From the NCBI RefSeq assembly GCF_025685415.1, contig NZ_JAGSYB010000001.1:806001-870000 (forward strand): a stretch of 64,000 bases of DNA, read 5' to 3'. The position numbers and the translations under genes are program-made. Origin of the DNA: Terriglobus aquaticus (GTDB lineage Bacteria; Acidobacteriota; Terriglobia; Terriglobales; Acidobacteriaceae). Shown here in pieces: positions 9,130 through 16,814 of this stretch (positions are counted from its first letter, which is position 1; every line of letters starts with the position of its first letter). Below the pieces are notes generated by a model that searched no databases, was not told where the DNA came from, and saw nothing but the letters and a program-made list of their open reading frames with translations.

Positions 9130-9858
9130 TTAGTACCCGCTGGCTGCGGCAGCGGCTCCGCCTGCCAGCTCATTCACGATGGCGACAGAAGCGCTCGCGC
9201 CGATACGGTTCGCACCAGCCTCCAGCATGCGTATCGCGTCAGCCAGGGTGCGAATGCCACCCGAGGCCTTCACTCCGCAACGATCTCCGGCGATACTCCG
9301 CATCAGACGCAGATCAGGCACAGTCGCACCACCGCTCGCGAAGCCGGTGCTCGTCTTGATGAAGTCTGCACCGGCCGCCACGGATAGCTCGCTTGCTGCG
9401 CGCTTTTCGTCCTCAGTCAGCAAGGCTGTTTCGAGGATCACCTTCAGGATGCCACCACCATGCACCACGTCCGCAATTGCGGCGATCTCTTCCTGCACCG
9501 CCGCATGCATGCCGCTCTTTAGAAAGCCGATGTTGAGCACCATGTCCACATCGTGCGCGCCAGCGCGCAGCACCGCCTGCGCCTCGTCCACTTTGCTGCC
9601 GGACAGCGAAGCTCCTAACGGGAAGCCGATCACCACACCGACGGGAACGCCGCTTCCGTGCAGGCGATCCACGGCCAGCGGAACCCAGCATGGATTGACC
9701 ATGGCGCACGCAAATTTGTATTCGGCGGCCTCTTCGCAGAGGCGCTCCACCTGGGCGCGCGTCGCCTCCGGCTTCAGCAGAGTATGGTCGAGCACAGCCG
9801 CCAGCTGCGCCGGGGTCAATGCTTGGTTCTGGGCTGGTGTCTGGGCTGGGGCGGGCAT
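9130..9858 (-). CDS. deoC: Deoxyribose-phosphate aldolase
   Basis: Cleaves 2-deoxyribose-5-phosphate to acetaldehyde and glyceraldehyde-3-phosphate. It has 242 residues after a short Pro/Ala/Gln-rich leader. It shows LDHTLLKPEAT, VVIGFPLGA, EVD-type VDMVLNIGFLKSG, LKVILETALL (Schiff-base lysine), FIKTSTGF and GVKASGGIR (proton-relay lysine). The ATG at 9858 has a strong AGGAG site 6 nt upstream, unlike many neighbours. It is the first gene of a deoC-phosphatase-aroA run, and its promoter must lie in the 110 bp shared with the divergent M20 gene. Confidence 0.95.
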   Translation of the reverse strand: MPAPAQTPAQNQALTPAQLAAVLDHTLLKPEATRAQVERLCEEAAEYKFACAMVNPCWVPLAVDRLHGSGVPVGVVIGFPLGASLSGSKVDEAQAVLRAGAHDVDMVLNIGFLKSGMHAAVQEEIAAIADVVHGGGILKVILETALLTEDEKRAASELSVAAGADFIKTSTGFASGGATVPDLRLMRSIAGDRCGVKASGGIRTLADAIRMLEAGANRIGASASVAIVNELAGGAAAAASGY

Positions 9859-9956
9859 GTGTGTCTCCTGCTTCTCCTTCGGTCCACCGCGGGCGTTCCC
9901 CATTGTAGAGCGCACAGTTGGCAGGCTGTCTTGCCATTCTGAACCTCGGGCCGGGT

Positions 9957-9968
9957 TATGCTTGCACC
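9957..9968 (+). promoter_or_regulatory. -10-like TATGCT 6 nt before ATG (leaderless candidate)
   Basis: TATGCT (9957-9962), TGCACC, ATG at 9969. TTGCCA at 9931-9936 could be a -35 element, but the 20-bp spacer is long. There is no Shine-Dalgarno sequence. Confidence 0.5.
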
Positions 9969-11003
9969 ATGCCCATCGATCCGATTGCGCTGACGCGTAA
10001 GCTCGTCGACATCGAATCGACGACGTACGACGAAGGCCGCTGCGGCGTTTTCCTCGCCGAATACCTCGAGTCACTCGGGTACGACGTCGAGCGCCAGCCA
10101 GTAGAACACGCTCCACTCGCTCCGGGCGCATCGCACTCTGGCCTGCCTCGCTTCAACGTCTACGCCCGCATGCCCGGCATCAATCCACTCGTTACCCTAT
10201 CCACCCATTTCGACACAGTGCCGCCGTACTTTCCCTCATCGGAGGACGACGAGTACGTGTACGGCCGCGGATCCTGTGATGCGAAGGGCATTCTTGCTTC
10301 GCAGGTTGCCGCTGCAGAGAAGCTGCACAAGAACGGCACTCCCGTCGGTCTGCTGTATGTCGTTGGCGAAGAGCGGGACTCGGCCGGTGCCAAGGTCGCC
10401 AACCAGGATGGCCATGGTTCCAGGTTCCTTATCAACGGCGAGCCCACTGAGAATCAGCTCGCGCTGGCCACCAAGGGCGCTTTGCGAGTTGTGCTGACCG
10501 CCTCGGGCAAGATGGCGCACTCGGCTTATCCCGAGCTCGGCGAATCAGCGATCGACAAGCTCATTGACGTGCTGCACGATCTGCGCCAGGCCGATCTCCC
10601 CGTGGACGAGGAGATCGGACCATCCACGCTCAACGTGGGACTTATCTCCGGCGGCCGCGCTCCCAACGTGATCGCCGATGCGGCAGAGGCGCAATTGCTG
10701 ATTCGGCTAGTTGGTCCATCGCAGCAGGTGAAAGACGTGATCGAGCCGATCATCGGCGACCGCTGCAAAGTCACTTACTCGTTGGACCTGGCTGCCGTGC
10801 GCATGAAGCGCATCGCAGGCTGGCCTACTATGGTTGCGAAGTACGCGACGGACATCTCGTCCTTAACTGCATGGGGCGAACCTCTGTTGCTCGGCCCCGG
10901 TACGATCCATGTCGCGCACACCGAACACGAGCGCGTGCTGAAGCGCGAACTGCTGGAAGCTGTCGATAAGTACGCGGAACTGGCAGCGTCGCTACTGCGC
11001 TGA
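9969..11003 (+). CDS. M20 family metallopeptidase/deacylase (ArgE/DapE-like)
   Basis: A zinc-dependent amidohydrolase of the acetylornithine deacetylase / succinyl-diaminopimelate desuccinylase family, 344 residues. The expected ligands are visible: STHFDTVPP (His and Asp), GRGSCDAKG (bridging Asp), GEERDS (catalytic Glu pair), NGEPTEN and TIHVAHTEHE (C-terminal His). A dimerisation lid domain lies between (SGKMAHSAYPELGESAIDKL). The substrate cannot be decided: lysA lies 15 kb away and no arg genes are near. The ATG at 9969 is preferred over the upstream in-frame start because of the TATGCT-N6-ATG arrangement and because homology starts there. Confidence 0.85.
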   Translation: MPIDPIALTRKLVDIESTTYDEGRCGVFLAEYLESLGYDVERQPVEHAPLAPGASHSGLPRFNVYARMPGINPLVTLSTHFDTVPPYFPSSEDDEYVYGRGSCDAKGILASQVAAAEKLHKNGTPVGLLYVVGEERDSAGAKVANQDGHGSRFLINGEPTENQLALATKGALRVVLTASGKMAHSAYPELGESAIDKLIDVLHDLRQADLPVDEEIGPSTLNVGLISGGRAPNVIADAAEAQLLIRLVGPSQQVKDVIEPIIGDRCKVTYSLDLAAVRMKRIAGWPTMVAKYATDISSLTAWGEPLLLGPGTIHVAHTEHERVLKRELLEAVDKYAELAASLLR

Positions 11004-11024
11004 TCTTGCCCGCCTGCACGTTCC

Positions 11025-11240
11025 CTAGCGGCCGAAGCGACGGATCACAAACACGCCTGCACCGACCACGCTGACGGCACCGGCGAGCATGATCGCAATG
11101 GCGATGCGGTAGCTTTGCTGCTGCGCTGGATTGGTCTGCGACACCGTGTCGCGGCACTGACTGCAGCCCTGGGCCTCGGCGGCAGCACTGCAGAGTAGCA
11201 TCGACCCGACCAGTAAACTCGCGCGCAGCTTATTGCCCAT
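11025..11240 (-). CDS. Small CxxC membrane protein of the oxidase cluster
   Basis: A 71-residue protein with an N-terminal signal sequence (LRASLLVGSMLLCSAAAEAQ), a GCSQC motif right after the predicted cleavage site, and a C-terminal transmembrane helix ending in RRFGR. Its ATG overlaps the 3' end of the oxidase subunit III gene by 11 bp, so it is probably translationally coupled. Position and CxxC suggest a periplasm-facing helper of the oxidase, perhaps in copper handling or assembly. That is inference; I know no characterised homologue. Confidence 0.75.
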   Translation of the reverse strand: MGNKLRASLLVGSMLLCSAAAEAQGCSQCRDTVSQTNPAQQQSYRIAIAIMLAGAVSVVGAGVFVIRRFGR

Positions 11241-12006
11241 AGACGAGCAAAGCGAACAGGAATATCCAGAACACGCCCATGCTGTGCCAGTACCAGGCCG
11301 AGCAGTCCACAAGAATCTGACGCGACTCCAGCGACCGCACTGCCTTCATCCCAACCAGCGCGGCTGCCAGAAACAGAATGCCCAGCAGAAGGTGAACGCC
11401 GTGCACGCCAGTGATCAGGTAGAAGAAGTGTGTCGACGGGTTATCGCGGAAGGTCACGCGCTGCAGCTTCAGTTGACTCCACGCCGTCAACTGGCCCCAT
11501 AGAAACGCGCCGCCCAGGACCGCCGAAATTGCAAGCCAGGGCAGAACGCGTCTGCGCGTCGGCGTTCCCAGCCCCAGCCACTCTTCCATCAGGTCAGACT
11601 CGCGGAACATGGCACGCCGAGCCAACTCCACCGACACCGACGAAAGCAGCAGCACCGCCGTGTTGATCCAGAGAATGGCCGGGATCTGGATCGGCAGCCA
11701 GCTATTGACCCATTGGTAGTTCGCGTTCACGTGCCCGGAGTGCTTGGTGACAAAAAAGGCGCTCACGATCGACACAAAGAACAACGCATCTCCGCCCAAG
11801 GCAAAGAAGATGCCGAGACGGTACCGCTGCAGGCGCTCCCGAGGGCCTCTCCTGCCTTGCGGCTGATTGCTCCAGTTGTCGTTGTCTCCACCGCCGCCGG
11901 TATGTTTCTCGTCGATGGGCGGGCGGCGGCCGCCGCCGGAATCACCCTCGTCGTAACGACGGGTCGGGCGCTGCTCCACTTCACCGGGATGCAGGATCGC
12001 TGGCAT
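11230..12006 (-). CDS. Cytochrome c oxidase subunit III
   Basis: A membrane subunit of an aa3-type haem-copper oxidase, 258 residues. A soluble, Gly/Asp-rich N-terminal extension of about 60 residues precedes roughly five transmembrane helices. Family features are FFALGGDALFFVSIVSAFF, THFFYLITGVHGVHLLLGI and SAWYWHSMGVFWIFLFALL. It follows subunit I by 16 bp. The extension is unusual and hydrophilic. Confidence 0.9.
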   Translation of the reverse strand: MPAILHPGEVEQRPTRRYDEGDSGGGRRPPIDEKHTGGGGDNDNWSNQPQGRRGPRERLQRYRLGIFFALGGDALFFVSIVSAFFVTKHSGHVNANYQWVNSWLPIQIPAILWINTAVLLLSSVSVELARRAMFRESDLMEEWLGLGTPTRRRVLPWLAISAVLGGAFLWGQLTAWSQLKLQRVTFRDNPSTHFFYLITGVHGVHLLLGILFLAAALVGMKAVRSLESRQILVDCSAWYWHSMGVFWIFLFALLVYGQ

Positions 12007-12022
12007 AGTGACTAAGCCGATA

Positions 12023-13807
12023 CTACTCCGCCGTTGGCTCCGTGGCCCACTGCGGCAAAAATGGCGCTCCGCTTTCGTCGGTGTCAGCGAAAACGGCGCG
12101 ATGATCGGCCGGCTGCGACGGTAGACCGTACTCGCACGGCGCCCGATGGCAGATCAGATCGGTGTCCTGAGGCGCCCATTCCATGGTCGTCGACAACCAT
12201 GAGTTCGGTGTCGCCGGCTGACCTCGCCTCCAACTCCGGATCACGTTGGCGACCCACAGCAACTGTCCGGTCGCGAGCAGGATTGCGCTCGCCGTGATGT
12301 GACGCTCCAGCGGCAAGGTCGAGCGAACCAGCGCGCCCGCGACCCCGGCAAGCCCGTCGAGTTGCGCGTAGTGCCGGGGCTCGCCAGACAGGCCGGTCAG
12401 CAGCATAGGGAAGAACGTGTTGTAGGCGAAAAACACCGTCCACCAGAAATGCCAGCGTCCCAAGCGCTCGCTCAGCATGCGGCCGGTCATCAGCGGAAAC
12501 CAGTACGCTACGCCGGCAAAGATTCCGAAGAGCGCGGCCATCGCCATGATCAGGTGAAAGTGACCGACGACGAAGAATGTGTTGTGCAGGTAGGAATCGA
12601 GCGCTGGCTGTGCCAGGATGGGTCCCGTCAGGCCGCCAGTGACGAAGATCGATACAAAGCCCAGCGCCCACAGCATCGGCGTTTGCATCTTTGGGCGCGA
12701 CCTCCACAGGATCACCAGCCAGTTCAAAACCTTCGCCGTCGAGGGCAGGGCAATGGCCATGGTTGAAACTTCGAACGCTGTGCCGGCAAATGGGTTCAGG
12801 CCCGCGACGAACATGTGGTGTCCCCAGACCAGCAGGCCCAGCACACCGATCAGCCATGTTGTGCCGATCATCAGGCGATAGCCAATGATGCGGCGTCGCG
12901 CGAACGTGCCCAGTAGCATCGTTACCAGCCCCATGCCGGGCAGGATCGCGATGTACACCTCCGGGTGCCCGAAGAACCAGAAGAGGTGAAGCCACAGCAG
13001 GGGCGAACCGCCACCCACGCGCTGCTGCACGGCACCGCTAACCCAAGTGAGTGAAGGCACAAAAAAGGCCGTTCCCAGATGCCGGTCGCAGAACAGCATC
13101 ACGAGTGCGGCCAGGAGCACGCTGAATGCCAGCACGGTCAGCAAGGAAGTCACCAGCCAACTCCATACCGTCAGCGGCATGCGTTCGTAGGTCATGCCTG
13201 CGCATCGGCAACGGATCACGGTGACCACCAGGTTCACGGCTCCCAGCGTCGATGCGATGCAGAAGATCGCCAGCGAAAGCAGCCACAGATCCATGCCGGT
13301 GGCCTGGCCGGGCCCGGCATCGGGCAGAACACTGAGCGGCGGATAAGCCGACCAACCGCCAATGGGTATGCCGCCCGGCACGAAGAATGCGGCAAGCAGT
13401 ACCAGCAACGCCAGTGCGGTGAGCCAAAGCGCGACCTTGTTCACCAGCGGCAGCGCCATCGTGCGGCTGCCAAGCTGTTCCGGCAGAACGAGGTTCGCAA
13501 AGCCGCTCAGAGGAGCGACAGTGAGCACGAAAAACACCATCAAGGTGCCGTGCATCGTGACCCAGGCCAGGTAGTCTTCGGGCCTGGACACTCCGAGGAA
13601 CGGCAGCGAGAGCGCGGGCAACACGCGATGAACCCGCATCAGCAGAGATAGGAACGCGCCGATGCCCAGCGCAAACAGCGCGATGCCCAGGTAGCCAAGT
13701 CCGATTCTCTGGTGCTCTCGCCAACGCGGCCTGACGACGGTGCCGACGAGATGCCGTGCATCGCTCAGGGTAGAAGCCGTTGCGGCGCTCTGCGTCTCGC
13801 GGTTCAT
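12023..13807 (-). CDS. Cytochrome c oxidase subunit I
   Basis: The catalytic subunit, 594 residues with about 12 helices, reducing O2 at the haem/CuB centre. It shows the haem-ligand His in MHGTLM, WFFGHPEVYI (CuB His, the proton-pathway Glu and the cross-linked Tyr), GHHMF (two CuB His), the K-channel lysine in PSTAKVLNW, and VVGHFHLIM (two haem His). In the segment that usually reads DMAFP, this protein has TMALP, so the Asp at the D-channel mouth is replaced by Thr. The start at 13807 overlaps the subunit II stop (ATGA). Upstream in-frame codons extend into subunit II and are not used. Confidence 0.95.
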   Translation of the reverse strand: MNRETQSAATASTLSDARHLVGTVVRPRWREHQRIGLGYLGIALFALGIGAFLSLLMRVHRVLPALSLPFLGVSRPEDYLAWVTMHGTLMVFFVLTVAPLSGFANLVLPEQLGSRTMALPLVNKVALWLTALALLVLLAAFFVPGGIPIGGWSAYPPLSVLPDAGPGQATGMDLWLLSLAIFCIASTLGAVNLVVTVIRCRCAGMTYERMPLTVWSWLVTSLLTVLAFSVLLAALVMLFCDRHLGTAFFVPSLTWVSGAVQQRVGGGSPLLWLHLFWFFGHPEVYIAILPGMGLVTMLLGTFARRRIIGYRLMIGTTWLIGVLGLLVWGHHMFVAGLNPFAGTAFEVSTMAIALPSTAKVLNWLVILWRSRPKMQTPMLWALGFVSIFVTGGLTGPILAQPALDSYLHNTFFVVGHFHLIMAMAALFGIFAGVAYWFPLMTGRMLSERLGRWHFWWTVFFAYNTFFPMLLTGLSGEPRHYAQLDGLAGVAGALVRSTLPLERHITASAILLATGQLLWVANVIRSWRRGQPATPNSWLSTTMEWAPQDTDLICHRAPCEYGLPSQPADHRAVFADTDESGAPFLPQWATEPTAE

Positions 13808-14520
13808 GGACGCTGCTCCCGCACCCAGGTATCGAACTCCGCGGCCGGCAGAACCCGAACCACAGCCTGCATGCGGTAGTGGCCGAGGCCACAAACCTGC
13901 GTGCAGAGGATGGAATACTCGCCCGGGATCGACGGCGTGAAGTGGATGTGGAAGACCTGCCCGGGCAGGGCATTCTGCTTGATGCGCAAAGCTGGAATGC
14001 TGAAGCCGTGGATCACGTCCAGCGCACGCAGGCGTAGGTCGACTTCGCGCCCTGCCGGCAGTACCAGCGCGCTGCGAACGAAGTCGTCGCGACCTCGTTC
14101 ATCCGCCGGATCGATGCCGGCCGGATTGCCTTCCCCGGGCGCGACGAGGCGCAGGTTGGTCGAGCCAAACGCGGCGTCCTTGCCGGGGTAACGGAAGTAC
14201 CACGCAAACTGCATGCCGATGGCTTCCACCTGCATCGCGGCGGGATCGGCGCCGCCGTAGCGCATTGCCGCCCAGAGCCGCTCCGAGTGCCACGCCAGGG
14301 CAAAGAACAGAGCGGTGAAGGCAGCGATGGGCACGTACTCCAGGCGCCATCGCTTATGCCCCAGCGGCTGCGGCCCGCGACGTAGCAGAATACCTGCCAC
14401 CAGCAGTGCCTGCGCCAGCACGCATAGCGCGGCGAAAATGGCGAGGTTGAGTCTCATCTGGCCGTCGAGTGCGGCGCCGTGAAGGGCGGCGTTCGCGGGC
14501 ATGTGCCAGTGAAACTGCAT
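13804..14520 (-). CDS. Cytochrome c oxidase subunit II
   Basis: The CuA-bearing subunit that accepts electrons from cytochrome c, 238 residues. Two N-terminal transmembrane helices precede a periplasmic cupredoxin domain. The CuA site is VIHGFSIP (His) plus CTQVCGLGHYRM (two Cys, His, Met); the residue between the Cys that is often Glu is Gln here. There is no fused cytochrome c domain. It starts 2 bp after recR and overlaps subunit I by 4 bp. Confidence 0.93.
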   Translation of the reverse strand: MQFHWHMPANAALHGAALDGQMRLNLAIFAALCVLAQALLVAGILLRRGPQPLGHKRWRLEYVPIAAFTALFFALAWHSERLWAAMRYGGADPAAMQVEAIGMQFAWYFRYPGKDAAFGSTNLRLVAPGEGNPAGIDPADERGRDDFVRSALVLPAGREVDLRLRALDVIHGFSIPALRIKQNALPGQVFHIHFTPSIPGEYSILCTQVCGLGHYRMQAVVRVLPAAEFDTWVREQRP

Positions 14521-14522
14521 CG

Positions 14523-15131
14523 TCAGAGCTCCCGCCGGTGCTCCAGCGCGCGGCTCATCGTGATCTCGTCGGCGTATTCAATGTCGCTGCCTGCGGGAAC
14601 GCCGGTCGCGATGCGAGTGATCCTGATTGGGTGTTCGCGGCTCTGGGCGCGATGCAGTTCGTTTGCCAGCCAATGCGAAGTGGCTTCGCCCTCCACCGTT
14701 GGCGAGAGTGCAAGAATTGCTTCATCGATCTCCGCCAACCTGTTGAAGAGATTAGCCGTCCGCAGTTGCTCGGGTCCAATCCCATTCAGCGGCGAGAGCG
14801 TTCCGTGCAGCACGTGATACACGCCGTTGAAGCCGCGTGTCTTCTCAATGGCGGCGATGTTGGTCGGCTCCTCGACAACGCACACCGTGCGATGAGAGCG
14901 CGTGGGCGATGCGCAGTAGATACACGGATCGACGTCGGTGACGTTGTTGCACACCGAGCAGAGCCGGAGTTGCGCTTTCAGCGCGCGGATCGCGTTTGAG
15001 AGCGCTTCCGCGTCGGACTCGGGCGAGCGCAGAATGTGAAACGCGAGCCGCTGGGCCGACTTGGCGCCCACGCCTGGCAGCTTGCGCAGCTCGTCAATGA
15101 GCCGAGCCATCGGTTGTGCGAAACGTTCCAC
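14523..15131 (-). CDS. recR: Recombination mediator protein RecR
   Basis: Acts with RecF/RecO in loading RecA at gaps. It has 202 residues from the GTG at 15131, the usual length. It shows the helix-hairpin-helix LRKLPGVGAKSAQRLAFHIL, a four-Cys zinc finger (CSVCNNVTDVDPCIYC), and a Toprim domain (VCVVEEPTNIAAIE to IRITRIATGVPAGSDIEYAD). The start is chosen because TAAGCT lies 7 nt upstream and the extra upstream residues have no homology. It lies 10 bp after the beta-lactamase-like gene, and its -10-like box overlaps that gene's stop codon. Confidence 0.93.
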   Translation of the reverse strand: MERFAQPMARLIDELRKLPGVGAKSAQRLAFHILRSPESDAEALSNAIRALKAQLRLCSVCNNVTDVDPCIYCASPTRSHRTVCVVEEPTNIAAIEKTRGFNGVYHVLHGTLSPLNGIGPEQLRTANLFNRLAEIDEAILALSPTVEGEATSHWLANELHRAQSREHPIRITRIATGVPAGSDIEYADEITMSRALEHRREL

Positions 15132-15144
15132 CGCTTTCAGCTTA
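15132..15144 (-). promoter_or_regulatory. -10-like TAAGCT overlapping a stop codon, before recR
   Basis: On the minus strand, TAAGCT (15144-15139) is followed by 7 nt and the recR GTG at 15131. The first three bases are the TAA stop of the upstream hydrolase gene. It could give recR and the oxidase genes an internal promoter. Confidence 0.4.
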
Positions 15145-16227
15145 CTGCGGCGTTGCCGTGGCGCTCCGCTTACCGGCTGCGGCACCCGCAGAGACCAGCA
15201 GGCCGAGACCCGGCTTGAGCTGTTTTGCGTCAGTTCCGGCCGGCGACCACGTGTTCGCTATAGCTTGGGCAAGCTTGGCGATGGTGACTTCGCCTTCGTT
15301 GTCGACGCTCCAGCCCTGATCTTCGTTGTCGTAGGTGTAGATCGCCATAACGATCGGGCCGGTTTTTGCCGCGACGATGGCGACGTCGGAGCGGGTCGCG
15401 TTCAGCGAGCCAGTTTTGCTGGCGATCGCGGAACCTTCTTCGGAGGAGTCCACGCCTTCCAGGTAGCGCGGAACGGTCTCTCGGTAGAACTGGTTTCGCA
15501 ACATGTCGAGGCCGACGGCGCAGGCCGCCGTTGCTTTCGCAGGATCGATTGTCGGCGTGCCGGGGAGGTTGAGCTGGCAGCGGCCGAGCCGTTCCATCAG
15601 GCTGGCGATCTGGCGCGGCGTAGTTTTGCCCAAACCGTACTTCGGCTGATCCGCCGGCATGGGTCCGGTCGCGGGCTTCATCACCTTCTTGTAAAGCCAG
15701 GTCTGGTCGAGGCCGAGGGCGAGCATGTCGGCGTCGACCTGTGCCGTTGGGAAGCGGTCGATCATCAGGTTGGTCGCGGTGTTGTCGCTGACGATGACCA
15801 TCATCGTTGCGACGTCCTTCAGTGTGAGCGTGACCGGCGTGTCGAGGAAGTGCAGAATTCCGGAGCCGGCGACGCCTTCGCCGGGCTGCAGGGTGATCTT
15901 GTCGGACCAGTTTGCCTTGCCGAGCGCGACCTGCCGCTCGGCTTCCCAGAGCAGGGCGAGTTTGATGGTGCTGGCGGTCTGGACGACGTGATCGGCGTCG
16001 ATGGCTGCAGTCTTGCCGGTGTTGAGTTGGATTGCGTAGAGGGCGACTTTGCCGTGGTGCGCGACGGCAATGTCGGCGAGGCGCTCGGGCAGGTCGGCGA
16101 TCTCTTTCGCCGCGTCGGCCGGCGTTGGGTAGTGAGGTGCCGGCGGCTTTGGGGCGGTTTGGGCGTGGGCGGCTGCGGCGGCGAGGATGGCGCCGAGGGC
16201 GATCTGGAGCGGGCGCGGTGTTCTCAT
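15142..16227 (-). CDS. Secreted class A beta-lactamase-related serine hydrolase
   Basis: A 361-residue exported protein with a signal peptide (ALGAILAAAAAHAQ). It has three class A hallmarks: STIK (nucleophile Ser and Lys), SDN (VSDNTATN) and KTG (ASKTGSL). The omega-loop ExxLN motif with the deacylating Glu is not visible between SDN and KTTPRQ. It may therefore be a weak or non-hydrolysing penicillin-recognising enzyme, not a resistance enzyme. Its ATG overlaps the ybaB stop by 4 bp, which places it inside the ybaB-recR pair. No AmpR-type regulator is near. Confidence 0.85.
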   Translation of the reverse strand: MRTPRPLQIALGAILAAAAAHAQTAPKPPAPHYPTPADAAKEIADLPERLADIAVAHHGKVALYAIQLNTGKTAAIDADHVVQTASTIKLALLWEAERQVALGKANWSDKITLQPGEGVAGSGILHFLDTPVTLTLKDVATMMVIVSDNTATNLMIDRFPTAQVDADMLALGLDQTWLYKKVMKPATGPMPADQPKYGLGKTTPRQIASLMERLGRCQLNLPGTPTIDPAKATAACAVGLDMLRNQFYRETVPRYLEGVDSSEEGSAIASKTGSLNATRSDVAIVAAKTGPIVMAIYTYDNEDQGWSVDNEGEVTIAKLAQAIANTWSPAGTDAKQLKPGLGLLVSAGAAAGKRSATATPQ

Positions 16228-16541
16228 CCGAGCAGGTTGTTCAGGTCGAGGCCGCCGAGCATGTCCTGGCTGGCAGATTGCATCTGCTGGTCGGCTTTGC
16301 GGCCGGCTTCGTTGATGGCAGCGGTGATGAGGTCTTCGAGCATCTCGACGTCGGAGCCGCTGGCGCTGAGTGCCGTGGGGTCGATCTTGAGGCGAAGGAG
16401 TTCTTTGCGGCCGTTGACGCGGGCGGTTACCAGACCGCCGCCGGAGGACGCCTCCGCGACGGTTTGGCTCATTTTCTGTTCCATGCTGGACTGCATCTGC
16501 TGTGCCTGTCCGAGCATTTCCTGGAGCTTCGACATGTCCAT
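16224..16541 (-). CDS. ybaB: YbaB/EbfC nucleoid-associated protein
   Basis: A 105-residue DNA-binding dimer, Met- and Gln-rich at the N-terminus (LQEMLGQAQQMQSSMEQKM), with a core VTARVNGRKELLRLKIDP and a helical C-terminus. A strong GGAGGGG site precedes the ATG. The dnaX-ybaB-recR order is widely conserved; here the beta-lactamase-like gene is inserted before recR. It heads a tightly packed run reaching the oxidase genes, with a perfect palindrome about 90 bp upstream. Confidence 0.93.
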   Translation of the reverse strand: MDMSKLQEMLGQAQQMQSSMEQKMSQTVAEASSGGGLVTARVNGRKELLRLKIDPTALSASGSDVEMLEDLITAAINEAGRKADQQMQSASQDMLGGLDLNNLLG

Positions 16542-16625
16542 GGTGCCCCCCTCCGCTTGTTCCGCTAAGTTCTTCTATCTACGAGTGTTCCCATTGAGGG
16601 TCGCTGCAAGTTCTTCATCCGGGAC

Positions 16626-16641
16626 AACTTACGCGTAAGTT
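16626..16641. promoter_or_regulatory. 16-bp perfect palindrome upstream of ybaB
   Basis: AACTTACGCGTAAGTT is a perfect inverted repeat in the 273-bp gap between dnaX and ybaB. With no loop or T-run it is not a terminator. It looks like a dimer-binding operator for the ybaB-recR-oxidase run. The motif AAGTTC(T) recurs around it (near 16566, 16609 and 16637). Confidence 0.5.
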
Positions 16642-16814
16642 CCTGTGCACGTTGAACTTGGACGACCAGTCTAAAAACGGGAGAAAGCCTCTATCTCCAT
16701 TTTAGCGAGCCGCGCCAAATGGTGCGCCAACTATTTGTAATCCGGAAATCATGAGAATTGAGGCGTTTACGTGCACACGCGGGTGCGAAGGGGCTTGACA
16801 GCCCGATTGCCAGG

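Noticed and set aside
15142-16227. Antibiotic-resistance beta-lactamase
   Set aside because: The omega-loop Glu motif is missing and the context is housekeeping, so a resistance call is not supported.
15061-16638. 525-codon plus-strand frame
   Set aside because: Antisense to the beta-lactamase-like and ybaB genes, with no recognisable protein pattern.
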